A DNA stretch of 64,000 bases from the NCBI GenBank assembly GCA_963383645.1, contig OY726576.1:13441659-13505658 (forward strand). The letters run 5' to 3'. A program made the position numbers and the translations under genes. Shown one piece after another: positions 23,901 through 60,731 of this stretch (its first letter is position 1; each line of letters opens with the position of its first letter). Below the pieces are notes generated by a model, which saw nothing but the letters and a program-made list of their open reading frames with translations, made no database searches and was not told where the DNA came from. The stretch comes from Muscardinus avellanarius (lineage: Eukaryota; Chordata; Mammalia; Rodentia; Gliridae).

Positions 23901-26190
23901 CAAGTGGGCGCAGGCTCCTCTGGAGGTCTGGGCTAAGGAACACAGGAGCCCTGCCGTTGCCAAGTACTCCACGCTTGGAAAAACTTGACCCGGAGATCCC
24001 TCCTCAGTGCCAGACCCGCGGGATCCAGAGGACTGACCTCGGGCCTCGTCCTGCTTGGAGCTCCTTTCAGCAACTCTAGGATTTCCTGAGAGGCTTCCTG
24101 GGAATTGTGAAATGCACAGGGAGGTGTTCGTGCTCTTAGGCAGAAGCGCATAGTCACTTGAGTTACCCCGCTTGCCTTGCGTCTGCCTGCAGTTGAGCAA
24201 AGCCTCGTCTCCCCATCCGCCACCTGGGGCTGCGTGAACAGCGTCCTGGCGGCCGCCGGGGAGGATGCATGCCCAAGGCCTCGAGATGGGGCTGCCGACG
24301 CCCCCACGTCACATGGCTCACAGCCTCAAGAGCCCCTGTGCCCGGGGCCTCGGCTCCCTCTTCTCCCTCTTCTCGCCTGGTCCCCCAGCGTCTTTGCCTT
24401 GGTTGCTCAGTGCTCAGTCTTCCTTTTTGAAACGGGGTCTTGCTAAGTTGCTGAGGCTGGCCTCAAACCTACAATCTGTCTCAGCCTCCCAAGTACTGGG
24501 ATTGAGTGTGCACCACTGGGCAGCTCCCTAGTTTTGACAAGGCTCACAAGTCATAGCTAAGTCTTCCTTGCACTCCTGCTCTCCAGCCAGCCCAGAGCTG
24601 GGTACTGGTTTGTTCTTTGTGTCCTTCCAGGTCGTGTGTACACGAGCATTCGTGTGTGTTGTATGATCTTTCTCCTTTTTTACTTATGGTGTCGCCAACA
24701 GGTTTATCAAGGAGCACTCCCACTCATGGGGGAAGAGCCATCCCAGAAGTCAGTCTCTCTTAAGAGGTGACCCCAGAATTGGGGATGTTTTTTGCAGTCA
24801 CATTTGAGTAAGGCACTATTTTCTACCTGACTGCAACATACTAGAATTCTAGTTTCCTTTATGATCAGCAACTGCAGTCCTGCCCGGCCAACCCAAGAGC
24901 ACCTTCCTGAGGTGCGGCTCCCTCAGGGCAGGCAGCCGCCGCAGGGCTGCCCAGTCCAGGAGCGTCCAGGGCTGGAGTTTGGCCGAAACCAACTGAAGCA
25001 AAGGCCTGTCTTGCGGGCAGAGGTGCCACAGGTCTCCTGGGTTACCTGGCTGGGTCAGTCTCAAGAGGTGTTCATGTTCCTTTTTTTCCCCCCTTTTGGA
25101 TTATTGGGGATTGAACCCAAGAGCATTTTACTCTAACACCCCCTCCCCATGTCTTATTTTATTTTTAAACAGTGTCTACGTTGCTGAGGGCCTTGCTGAA
25201 TTGCTAAGGCTGCCTCAGCTGTATTCCTCCTGTCTCCGCTTCCCAAGTACTGGGATGACTGGCGTGCACTACCATACCTAGCTTCCCTGTCTTTATTCAT
25301 ACTTTGAGGCAAAGGCTTCCTCAAAAGTTTCCCCTTGCCCAAATAACTTTACATTTGAAAATAAGAGATTGCCCCACTAGTGATTTTAAACTCATTTTTG
25401 CCTTGAAGTTCAAAGCTGAAGCCACTTACTTCCTCCAAGAACCCAGGGAGAGGCAGATTTGCGCCTCAGATTCTAAGATACCAGGGCCTCTGGGCCTCAC
25501 CTGCCCCAAACCCTGAGCAGCAGTCGTGGCTAAAGTAGCTCCGCTCACCCCAGCCTCGATCTGTGCAGGCCCAGGTGGTCTTCCTGTAGCTGTGACCCAA
25601 GCATACGCACCCTCGGCTTGCCAGTGCAGCCCTCCCTCCCGCGCTGTGGGGCCAGGGAGACCCTTGCTGCTTCACACACATTCGTAACCTAAAATGTGAG
25701 TCCCACCAATGTCAGGGGACTTGTGCTTTCACAAGGCTCTTCTTGGCTCCTGTGCCAGCCCCGCCCGGCAGGTCTGCATCTCAGGCCTCCGGCCACGTCC
25801 CTCCTCTAGGCCTGGCTGTGGGTCCCTCCTGTGACAGCCTGGTCTTCCGAGAGAGCACCCCGGGTAACCTTTGCCTGGGTCTCCGTGACATAGTGCCAGG
25901 AAGGGGGGGGCACTTTAATCTTGCAGTTTACCCCCTTGGGGGCTTATCACTAGATATTGTATAACTCCCTCAAAAAGTTTATGAAATGCTGAGTCAGGTT
26001 TCATAGACGTGTTTGTACACTTAAGAATTCTGCAGCAGAATATTTTTAAACATTTGCCGTTTTTTGTAAGCTATATTTTTGTATATTTAATTGCTATTTT
26101 AAAATTTTAATGCATTTTGCTAATCACTTGTTTAAAAATAAAACATGCATGTAATTGACTCAAACACATGTAAATAAAAAAATTTCGAAA
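20831..26190 (+). CDS. RNF24: RNF24 terminal exon (end of RING, C-terminus, 3'UTR)
   Basis: The acceptor ctgcag ends at 20830. The coding part 20831-20969 supplies ligands C104, C115 and C118 and a Pro/Gly-rich tail ending AENIV before TAG 20967-20969. The remainder is 3'UTR, ending after two AATAAA signals at 26137 and 26173. The exact cleavage site is inferred. Confidence 0.9.
20970..26190 (+). other. RNF24: RNF24 3'UTR, about 5.2 kb
   Basis: No splice signal or competing poly(A) cluster interrupts the stretch from the stop codon to the AATAAA pair, so it is read as one long 3'UTR. It contains three antisense SINE insertions (21883-22099; B1 half 24421-24525; 25080-25282), a G12 run at 22477-22488 and GC-rich unique sequence at 21.2-21.8 kb and 22.1-24.4 kb. 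The last 250 bases are A/T-rich, as expected near a poly(A) site. Several long open frames here follow from high GC and show no recognisable domain. Confidence 0.75.
26137..26178 (+). terminator. RNF24 polyadenylation signals
   Basis: Two AATAAA hexamers at 26137-26142 and 26173-26178, the second followed about 17 nt later by a GU-rich stretch (ttggtgttg, near 26195). This places cleavage near 26190. Confidence 0.75.
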
Positions 26191-27419
26191 ATACTTGGTG
26201 TTGAGCATTACCTTTCAACCAAAGAGTAGTTACACAGCTCATTACCACCAAAGACTCGGAAATGCAAGGTGAGTGATTCTGATGAAGTGTTGCTGGTCGC
26301 TAGTGGCCACTGTGACACGGGGGGGCTCTGGCCTGACCACCCCCCGTGCCCACTTTGTCCACCCAGAGGCACATCCTCCTCAGCTCTGCAACTCAATCCC
26401 CAATACTCAGCTGCCTGTTTGGTGTCTCAAAATTGAGCAGGCCAAGTCCAGGTGCCCTCAGCCTTTGGACACCCCCTTGACCAGCCAACCTCTCTGCCTG
26501 CGTTTAGTGGGGGTTGTGTGAGGTGGGGCTCAGGCCCAGGCGGTGCACGTGGCATGGAGCTGGGCTTGTGCACCTTGCAGGCAGGCAGGCCAGGCGAATG
26601 TGTGTCTGCCAAGCTGGCCTTGGAGGTGCACGGCGAAGGGCTGAGCGCTGCCTTGGAATCAGAATTGAGTGAGCGCTGGCAACCACTCAGATCCAGGATG
26701 AGCACGCTGCCACGCGGCCCCAAACAAACAGGAGGGCCTGGAGGACTGCGGGGGGTGGGGGGACCAAAGCACCCCTAGATGAAACCTGAAGCTCCCTGGG
26801 GTTCGCTGAGAGCCCTTCCTCAGAACCACTCCTCGGGGCGGAGTGGCGAGGCCAAGGAGGCCAAGTGGAGTGGGAAGCCTCGGCTCAAGTCGGCGGATCT
26901 GTTCCACTGGGCGGCCAGGGCTAAAGGGGAAGACCCGGTGAAGCACCAGTCAGAACCTTCGCATGCTCCGTGAGGCAGCGAGCCTGCACCTGGGTCTCCC
27001 AGGACAAGGAAAGCCCACGTCCTCTGCCCAGGGGAGCAGGAGGTACACACCCAAGGGGGTGGATGGTGCCATCTTTGGTGGCCATGGAGAATGCAGAGCC
27101 AAGGAGACATCTGGAAGTGGAGGGCAGAGGGGGCCTAGGAATTAAGGTGGCTGAGCCAGGACATGGAACCAAGGCACTGTCACCCTGCAGTGTCACTCTA
27201 GCTCCGCCATAGGAGAGACCCCAGCCCCAGCGAAATAGGATCATGCACCCAAGCCATCCCTGTCCACGGGGCCAGAAACCCAGTGGAACACCGCACCTGA
27301 GCTCAGCCTCCGGGTAGTCCTGCCAGGTGCAAGGCTGCTTTGTGCAGGCCCTTCTGTGACTCACTGTGACTCAGCTCCAGGACAGCTATCACCCACCCTG
27401 TGAGGTGTAAACGGTGCAC
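26191..27419. other. Intergenic gap between RNF24 and PANK2 3' ends
   Basis: About 1.2 kb of moderately GC-rich single-copy sequence. No SINE, RNA gene or plausible exon was recognised. Overlapping open frames on both strands (26.4-27.4 kb) look like composition effects. Both genes transcribe toward this gap. Confidence 0.6.
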
Positions 27420-28337
27420 TTTCCTAGAAGGGAAGGCTTTTTATTCTGCAGGAGACAGCAAAGGCTGAGCCCCTACTAAGACTCCATCTCAGAGCCTCTC
27501 TCCAGTGTCTTCTGAGACTTGTTCCTAGAAGCCGCGCCTGTGAGCGCCACCTGCTCCCATGGACCTCCGGCCTTGCTGTGCCACTGAGCCTGAAAGGACA
27601 CCCACTCGCCCGCCCACATGCCAGAGCGATGCCAGTTCTACTGCCCCCGCCTGGCATTAGCTGAGCAGCCCGCGCTGCTTCTCACAGCTCGCCCACTTGG
27701 TTCAGGTCGCTAATCCTGCACCCAGGCAATTTTGCCAAAAGCCTTTTCTTTCCACACAGACCTTCCCACAATTTAGGGTACAAAGTAACACGAACTGCCT
27801 GCCCACCCAAAACCTGCCTGTCGGGCTTGGGGTATATAATTAATCTGCCAGTTTTTATAGAACCTTGAAATAAACCATTTTTCAATAAACTCACAATGAT
27901 AAATGCAAACCAGAGCAATGCACAAAAGATGACTGCTGAAGCCACACTGAGACGGCCTCGCGCGCATGCGCAGCAGCCAGCTTGGCTTTCGGCAAGGTCG
28001 CGCGCGCACAGCCACAGCCACAGCCGGCGCGGGCGGCTCCGGGCCTCTGCCCAGGCGGCACGCGCTGCGGGTTCACGCTGAATACTGAAGAGCGACTCCA
28101 AGACAGCACGGCTTCACTGCCGGGGCACGCTCCGCTGCGTTTTAATAAATCTTTCCTTACTGATGCTAGTTTAGACTGAATTTTCAAGGATTTATCTTCA
28201 TGACTTAGAAAAATACACTTGTCGTTTATCACTTTGATTCAGGTAGTACGCAATCATACAACTGAGTTAAGCTTTTTAAAAAACAAAAGTCCACAGATCC
28301 CACTGTGCAAGGTTCCAGGCCGCCCTCCCGGGTCCAA
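27420..28337 (-). other. PANK2: Probable PANK2 3'UTR
   Basis: This is the sequence downstream (- strand) of the PANK2 stop codon. ATTAAA on the - strand at 28146-28141 could give a short 3'UTR of about 200 nt, and AATAAA at 27445-27440 a long one of about 0.9 kb. It is free of SINEs, unlike flanking introns, which fits transcribed UTR. It includes a CpG-rich patch at 27955-28080. Confidence 0.55.
27440..27445 (-). terminator. Candidate distal PANK2 poly(A) signal
   Basis: AATAAA on the - strand, followed in the - direction by gccttcccttctagg. It is the only canonical hexamer found in the kilobase after the PANK2 stop; the proximal variant ATTAAA lies at 28141-28146. Confidence 0.45.
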
Positions 28338-53963
<25,626 letters not shown>

Positions 53964-54194
53964 CCGCAGCAGCCACCGCTGCCGCCCGAGCCAGCCCCCC
54001 AGCGCCGCGCCGCTCCGCGCCGCCTCCGCGACCGTCCAGCCCGAGCAGAGGCGCACCCTCCGTCCGCCGCCTCTTCCGTTGCGCCAACGGGCCGCCAGCC
54101 AATCCGAGAAATCTGAAGGCGGACCGAGGGCCTCTCGTCCAATCGACTCTCTGACTCCCGGCGGATAGACTGCGCCTCTACCCAATGAGAGGCT
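53964..54194 (-). CDS. PANK2: PANK2 exon 1 5' extension: open frame without ATG, homologous to human N-terminus
   Basis: The frame stays open for 77 codons upstream of the first ATG and resembles the human PANK2 leader region (for example [12 protein letters not shown] and LCSGWT). A TGA at 54197-54195 closes it upstream, so the human-type AUG-initiated 570-residue form cannot be read through here. Near-cognate codons are present (TTG at 54185; CTG in ...DWLAARW...). It may be non-AUG-initiated coding sequence, conserved 5'UTR, or the remnant of a presequence. Confidence 0.5.
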
Positions 54195-54500
54195 TCAAGA
54201 CGGGGCGGGGCGGAGGAGGGGCGGGTCTAGGCGCCGCGAGGAAGGCGGTGTCGCGGAGGAGAGACTGATGGCGGCGCTGTCCAATGAGCGTGTGGGTGGA
54301 GGGGCCGGCGCCCCCTTCCTCCATCCCCCTCCCCCACAGGCGGGCGAGCTGGCGCCCCAGGGTCCCAGAACTCTCCCGGGACACACCCGAGACCCGCCCA
54401 CCTGTGCCTTGCGGTCCTCTCCCGGCTCGAGCCCTCCTCCAGCCTAACACAGCCCCCTCAACGACCACTGCCCTCCAGTCGTCGGCAGACGGAAGGGCTG

Positions 54501-55528
54501 GAACCATGGCTGACCTTAGCCTTTGTCCCTCGGTCTGGTTCGGTCGCTGCCGTCGAGGCCTCCAGCCCACCGAGCTATTTTGTACTGACACCCCCTCCCC
54601 CAGGGAGTTTAGGCTAAGCCCGCTCCATTCCGGCTCCATTCCGCCTGCGCTGGAGAGATGTTCCGGGTACCAGAAGGAATGAAGGAACTGGGGTTGGTCT
54701 CCATGGCAACTGAAAGAAAGAGGTGGGTTATAAGTCCTTCGCCACCTCCCTGTGGTGAGGGAGGGGGTGCAGGGGCCTGGAAGTTGGGTTGGCATTTTTG
54801 AAGACCTACAGTAGACCTTTCTGTGTGGTGTATTGGGGAACCTGGAAAGATGCCTTAGAACCTGAATTTATTTTTATTTGTTAAATCATCTTCCTCTCTC
54901 TTTTGGAAAGCGAAATGGCTACCTACAGCCCTGAGACCCTGGTTTTTGTCTTACATATCAAAAGCACTATCAGGCGTTCTTACCAACCGATGCCCATGCC
55001 TGAAATGAGCCCCCCCAGCCCTCAGGTGCTCCCTCACTCTGTCGAGTTTAAATGGGCAGTGGACTCGTTTTGCTTGGTCATTATTTAGTAAGTGCTTCCC
55101 GTAGGAGACTGTAATGTCCCTTAGAACATAACCCTTCTTTTTCTTTACCCTCGAGTATGACTAGTAGAAGCCCACTGAACAGGAAGGTTGAGCGTCATTA
55201 GTACTGGTCAACAGAATTCCCATGCCCGCCCCCCCCCATTCCATTGTAGGAATGACTCTGGAAACCCTATTTCCTATCGAAATCGCAGCTTCTGTAGGGA
55301 GCAACCCCAGATGGATCTTGCAAGGACAAAAAGCACAACTACTCTTCTGAATTTCAGTGCCTAACATTGCCTACCTTCCTACCTCCTGTCCCCAAAATAT
55401 ATGGTCCTCTCTGACCTGAGACTGCTTCCATCCGTCAGTGAGCTCCGATAGATTATCCTGAGGAAGCAAAGAATCATCATCATCTCTTGGCTGCTTAGAT
55501 GCACTCCAACAAACATCAAAATAATGCC
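54501..55528. other. Upstream flank of PANK2
   Basis: Single-copy sequence between the CpG island and the first upstream SINE. Short open frames on both strands have no recognisable domain. A bidirectional transcript from the island cannot be excluded. Confidence 0.45.
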
Positions 55529-56566
55529 AGAGTCAGGTGTGGTGGCACACCCCACCATTCCAGTCCTTGGGAGGCCGAGAGAGGAGGATCGCAGGTTCTA
55601 GGACAGCTTCAGCAATCGAGCAAGACTCAGCGGCCTAGCAAGGCTCTGTTTCAAAACAACAACAAAAATAGTCAGGTATGGTGCGATATGCCTTTAATCC
55701 CACTTCTCGAGAGACAGGTGATCCCAGGTTCAAAGTCAACCTTAGCAACTCAGCAGGGCTCTCAGCGACTCCATCCCCAGTACCACCAAAAAAAAAAAAA
55801 AGACAGAGGGCTGGAGATGTTGGACTGATAGAGTGCTTGCCTGATACACAGGATGCCCTTAGGTTCTATTCCTAGCACTGCAAAAAAACACCAAAAATGA
55901 CAGTCTGGATTCCTGAGAAATTCAGCAAACAGCTAAAAGGCATTTCTCCTTTAAAAAAATAGATTAGGTAGATAGATAGAGACATAGATAGAGACATAGA
56001 GACATAGATAGATAGGTAGATAGAGATAGATTAGATAGATAGATGGATGATAGGTGAAAGTCAGGTGTGGTGGCACATGCCTGTAATTCCAGTACTTGGG
56101 GAGGCTGAGACAGAAGGATCACAGGTTCAAGGACAGCCTTAGCAACTTAGCAAGACTAAGCCACCTAACAAGTCCCTGCTTCAAAACAAAAACTAAAAAG
56201 GGCTAGGGGTACAGCTCAAAGGTAGAATTCCCCTGGGTCCAATTCTCAGTACCTAGCCAAAAGATATGTGAGTCTTTACTCTCTAGAGTGTGTTTGTGAG
56301 CTTTATGACAGTCCGGCTGTCATTAAAGCTTATCTAAAATAATAAGTGAAGCCGGGCGTGGTGGCGCACACTTGTAATCCCCCGCGCTTGGGAGGCTGAG
56401 ACAGGAGGATCACAGGTTCGAAGCCACCCACAGCTACTTAGTGAGGCTTTCAGCAACTTAGTGAGACCCTGTTTCCAAATAAAATATTAAAAAAAAAAGG
56501 TCTGGGAGTATTGCCCGGAGGTAGAAAGCTTCTGGGTCCCACCCCCAGTACCACTAAAATAATAAG
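55529..56566 (+). repeat. SINEs, ID and GATA repeat upstream of PANK2
   Basis: Head 55529-55668, internally deleted copy 55669-55802, ID-type tail 55803-55888 with the full middle region, a GATA/GACATA microsatellite 55960-56054, full copy 56060-56258 and full copy 56349-56566. Confidence 0.7.
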
Positions 56567-56582
56567 TGACACACATGCAAAT

Positions 56583-56925
56583 GGCAACTAGACGGGATGT
56601 TTCTAATCCTAAATCAGAAAAGTAAATTAAGCAAAATAAACTGGACACAAAAGAATACACACTGTATGGTTCTTTTTATGTTAAGTCCCCATGCGGGAGC
56701 TGGAGCTCAGTGGTAGAGCAGTTGCCGCACATGCTTGCGGCCCTGGGCTGGATCCCTAGCATTAGTAGGGGAGGTGAGAGGTGAGGATAATGGTTACTTT
56801 GGGGAAAGGAGAAGAGAGAAGTGATCCAAGGGGACCAATTGGCTTCTAGGAGGCTGGTTATGTCTTTTTAGTCTGGGGAGGTGGTGACATGACTGTGTTG
56901 ACTTTGTAATATATCATTACATGTA
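56583..56925 (+). repeat. Old L1-like 3'-end fragment split by an ID element
   Basis: acacactgtatggttctttt before, and ttactttggggaaaggagaa ... tggtgacatgactgtgttga after, resemble an L1 3' end. A full ID monomer (56692-56768) interrupts it. Confidence 0.45.
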
Positions 56926-57720
56926 GTACTTAGGAAGCTGAGGCGGGAGGATCGCAAGTTCAAGACTAGACTATGGTAATTTCGTGAGAAACTGCTTCAA
57001 AATAAAAAAATAAGCCAGATGTGGTGGCATGCGCTTGTAATCCCAGGACCTGAGAGCCTAAACTAGGAGGCTTGCAGGGTTGTGACCAGCCTCAGCTACT
57101 TGGACCCTGTATCAAAATGAAGAATAAAGCCAAATGTGGTGGGACATGCTTGTAATCCCAGTAACTTGAGACGCTGAGACAGGAGGATGATGGGTTCCTG
57201 GCCAGCCTCAGCTACTTAGTAAGACCCTCTGCAACTAGACCCTTTTCTAAATAAAGAATAAAAATAGTCGGGTATGGTGGCACAGGCTTGTAATCCCAGC
57301 ATTTGGGAGGCTGAGACAGGAGGATCATGGTTTATAGACAGCCTCAGCTACTTAGTGAGGCCCTTTGCAACTCAGTGAGATCTTGTTTCAAAATAAAGAA
57401 TAAAAAAAAGGGCTGGGGGTGTAGCTCAGAGGTAGAATGTCCCTGAGTTCCATCCCCAGTACTGCATAATAATAACGATGATGATTATAATAATAATAAT
57501 AATAATAATAGGCTGGAGTGTAGTTTGGAGGTAAAATGTACCTGGGTTCAATACCCAGTACTACAGAAAAATAAATAAAAAATAGGGCTGGGGGTGTAGC
57601 TCAGAGGTAGAAGGTCCCTGGGTTCAATCCCCAATACTGCAATAAAAATAAAACAAAAAATATAAAGGGCTGGGGGTTTAGCTTAGAGTTAGAAGAACCC
57701 TAGGTTCAATCCCCAGTACC
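56926..57720 (+). repeat. Four-level nested SINE
   Basis: B1 heads begin at 56926, 57012, 57129 and 57268, then come four dID tails: one completing the innermost copy (to about 57464), then 57512-57570, 57583-57655 and 57664-57720. A TAA microsatellite (57465-57510) is the innermost copy's tail. Heads followed by an equal number of tails imply four successive insertions, each into the linker of the previous copy. Confidence 0.75.
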
Positions 57721-57734
57721 CCCACATCCCCACA

Positions 57735-58260
57735 CACAAATATATATATCCACTGATATAGATACTGTTATATATATACATATATATACATATGTATATA
57801 TGTATGTATATATCAGCAAAAAAAAAGTCTTAAATTAGGCAAATAGAAAAAGAAAAGTCAGACCAGGCATGGTGGTGCATACCTCTAATCCCAGTATTTG
57901 GGAGCCTATCACAGGAGGATCGCAGGTTTGAGGCCAGCTTCAGCAACTTAGTGAGACCCTATTCCAAAATAAAAAGTAAAAAACAGCCAAGCATGATGAG
58001 ACATGCTTGTAATCCCAGGACTTGGGAGACTGAAACTGGAGTATTTCAGATTTAAAGCTACTCTCGGCAACTTAACGAGGCCCTCCAGAACCTAGTGAGA
58101 CCCTGTTTTCAAATAAGAAATAAAATCAGGCTGGGGGTATAACTTGGAGGTAGAATGCCTCTGGGTTCAGTCCCCAGTACCAAATAAATAAATAATTAAA
58201 ACAGCTGGGGTGTATTTCAGAGGTAGAATGCCCTTGGGCTCAATACCATCAAAAAAGGAA
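57735..58260 (+). repeat. TA-rich microsatellite and two-level nested SINE
   Basis: A TATA/TATG-rich tract at 57735-57812, then an outer head 57862-57985, a full inner copy 57986-58195 and the outer tail 58202-58260. Confidence 0.7.
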
Positions 58261-58515
58261 AGAAAGAAATCAGGATGAAATATGGTGAGTTTAGAACAAC
58301 CTAGAATTCCCTATATGGAAGATTCAATCCCTTCCCAAGTACTAAAAAGGTTTTAAGTTTCCCTTAGTTTTCATACACAAGGCCTATCTTGCCTTGGGAT
58401 ACTATTAAATTCCAGATAACCACAATAATCAAATGCTTTAATAGCGAGCTGTCACTCAGAGAAGCAATCTGTATTCAAATTAATTAAGGAAAAGTTAAGT
58501 GCAACTTCTTAATTT

Positions 58516-59197
58516 GTGTGTGTGCATGTGTGTGTGTGTATTGGTACTGAGGATTGAACCCAGGGACATTCTACCTCCAAGATATACCTGTGGCCTTTTT
58601 TTTTTTTTGGCAGGTCTGGGGATGGAACCCAGGGTCATTCGACCTTGGAGCTACACCCCCTGCCCTATTTTGTATTCTTTATTTTATTTATTTATTTTTT
58701 TTTTTGTGTGTGTGTGTGTGTGTTGTACTGGGGTTCCTGAAAGCCCTTCTACCTCCAGGCTACACTCCCAGACCTATTTTATATTTTTATTTGGAAACAG
58801 GGTCTCTTAAGCCAGCACGGCTGGCTTCGAACCTGTGCCATCCTCCTGTCTCCACCTCCCAAGCGCGGGGATTACAAGCGTGCACCACCACACCCAGCTT
58901 GTATTCTTTATTTTGAAGCCGGGTCTCACTGAGTTCCAGAGGGCCTCACTTAGTAGCTGAGGCTGTCCGTGAACCGCGATCCTCCGGTCTCAGCCTTCTG
59001 AATGCTGGGATTACAAGCATGTGCCACCACACCCAGCTGTGTAGCCTTTTTTTAATTATTATTTTTTGTTTTGAAACAAGTCTCATCAGGTTACTGGGAA
59101 TCTTGTGAAATTGCTGAGGTTAGTCTTCAGCCTGAGATCCTCCTCTCTCAGGCTCCCAAATACTGAGATTACAGGTGCGCGCCACCATACCCAATTT
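58516..59197 (-). repeat. Three-level nested antisense SINE
   Basis: Tails in order: outermost 58541-58595 and middle 58596-58690; then the full inner copy 58690-58900 (subtype gttcctgaaagcccttctac, with a GT tract); then the middle head 58901-59037 and outermost head 59040-59197. Confidence 0.75.
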
Positions 59198-59227
59198 GTC
59201 TTCATTTTTAAATAGGTCCACTTTCAC

Positions 59228-60538
59228 CAGGCACAGTGAAATGTGCACAGTGGTGCATGCCTGTAATCCAGGTACTTAGGTGGCTGAGAGAGGAGGATTA
59301 CAGTTCTGAGGCCAGCCTCGGCAATTTAGCAAGACCTTCTTTCAAAAAAAAAAGGAGGAGGAGGAGGACCGAAGTGTATCTCAGAGATAGAATACCCCTG
59401 GGTTCAATCCCTGGCTAAAAAAAGAAAAAAAAGAGCTCTACTTTCCCACTTCCTTACTTCTCTTAACAATGGTGCCTTTTCTGTTGCTGTAACTTGATTC
59501 CTCCTCTCCTTTGCTTGAAGTCAGCACTGCTCAAGAGAAACATAATGCAAACCATATGTGTAACTTAAAATGTTTCTGTAGCCATGCTTAAAAAGTCAAA
59601 AAGAAAGAAATTATTTTAAAATATTTTATTTAACCCAATATATCCAAAAATGTTTCAGCCTATGGTGCTAGTGGCATGCTAAGTGTTCGGGAGCCACGTT
59701 TATACTGGCTATCACAGTAAAAAGCTCAATCAATAATCTATTTCCATGCCCCCCATGGCGACATCGCCTAGCTTCCTTTCCGAGCTCTCAAGATCATCTC
59801 TCTGAAGACTGTTCTGCTTATAATTGCATCTCTGTAGAAAAGGCTTAGTGATGTCTTTGGTGCAGAGTAAAGCTCACACAGCGCGACATCAAGGGCTCCC
59901 TCCACTTGGCATCCTGCCGCTTTTCCTCACTGCTTCCCGCAGGCTGCATAATGTGGTCCAGCAAAACAAGCTTTCCAGTTAGACTCTGCTCAAACCCAGC
60001 TCTGGCCTTGCAAACATCCTTTGTCTGCACAGGATTCCCTCCCAGCACATTTCTGCTTGTCATAATCTAGCACAACTTCCTTGGCATCACAAAATTAAAC
60101 CTCCTCCTAAAGTCTTCAGTGATTGCCACCAACAGCTAGGAACCTTCTGATCTTTTACAATGTCAACCTTTTTTCTTTTTCTTTGCAGTATTAGGGGTTA
60201 AACTATGGCCTGGTACATGCTAGACAAGTGCTCTCCATTAAACTACACCCGGCTCTGTTATGTCACTCTCATTGGCATTAACTATATACTTCCTTGACTT
60301 AAAAGTCTTGTGTAGCTGGGCCTGATGGCCCACGCTCGTAATCCCAGCGCTTGGGAGGCTGAGACAGGAGGATCACAGGTTCCCAGCCGGCCTCAGCAAC
60401 TCGTGAGCCCTTCTGCAACTTAGTGAGACCCTGTTTCAAAATAAAGAATAAAAAGGGTCTGGAAGTATAACTTGGAGTTGGAATGCCCCTGGATTCAGTC
60501 CTCAGTTACACACACGCGCACACACACATGCACACACA
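59228..60538. repeat. Last SINEs before the HAL1-like element
   Basis: + 59228-59434; - ID monomer 60186-60258; + 60314-60538 ending in CA repeats. 59435-60185 is single-copy sequence with nothing recognised. Confidence 0.7.
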
Positions 60539-60716
60539 GAGTCTTCCATATCTTTTATAGTCCCAAGTCAATTCTGAGAGTATTAGATTGAGAGTTTGCA
60601 TCTTCATGTTCCTCACACGGCCTTTCACAGAGCAAACATGCTTCCCTACACATGCACACATGTGCACGCACACACACAACATGGTAACCAAGGATTCCAG
60701 TAGCAGTGGCAGCTTT

Positions 60717-60731
60717 AAAATACCAACATGT
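60717..60731 (+). repeat. 5' target-site duplication of the HAL1-like element
   Basis: aaaataccaacatgt, preceded by cttt, giving the L1 endonuclease consensus TT/AAAA. The identical copy is at 63526-63540; its first four A's merge with the poly(A) tail. Confidence 0.88.

Noticed and set aside
26427..27364. Open frames up to 147 codons on the - strand between RNF24 and PANK2
   Set aside because: Frames overlap on both strands in GC-rich sequence; no start context, splice sites or homology recognised.
54178..54795. 205-codon open frame on the - strand above PANK2 exon 1
   Set aside because: It is in a different frame from the PANK2 leader and lacks resemblance to any known PANK2 isoform. It probably overlaps promoter and 5'UTR.
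55960..56054. GATA/GACATA repeat as a structured regulatory array
   Set aside because: An ordinary microsatellite; no independent sign of function.
56926..57720. Regularly repeated units resembling an array
   Set aside because: Units are SINE heads and tails of unequal length in a eukaryotic genome, not CRISPR repeats with unique spacers.
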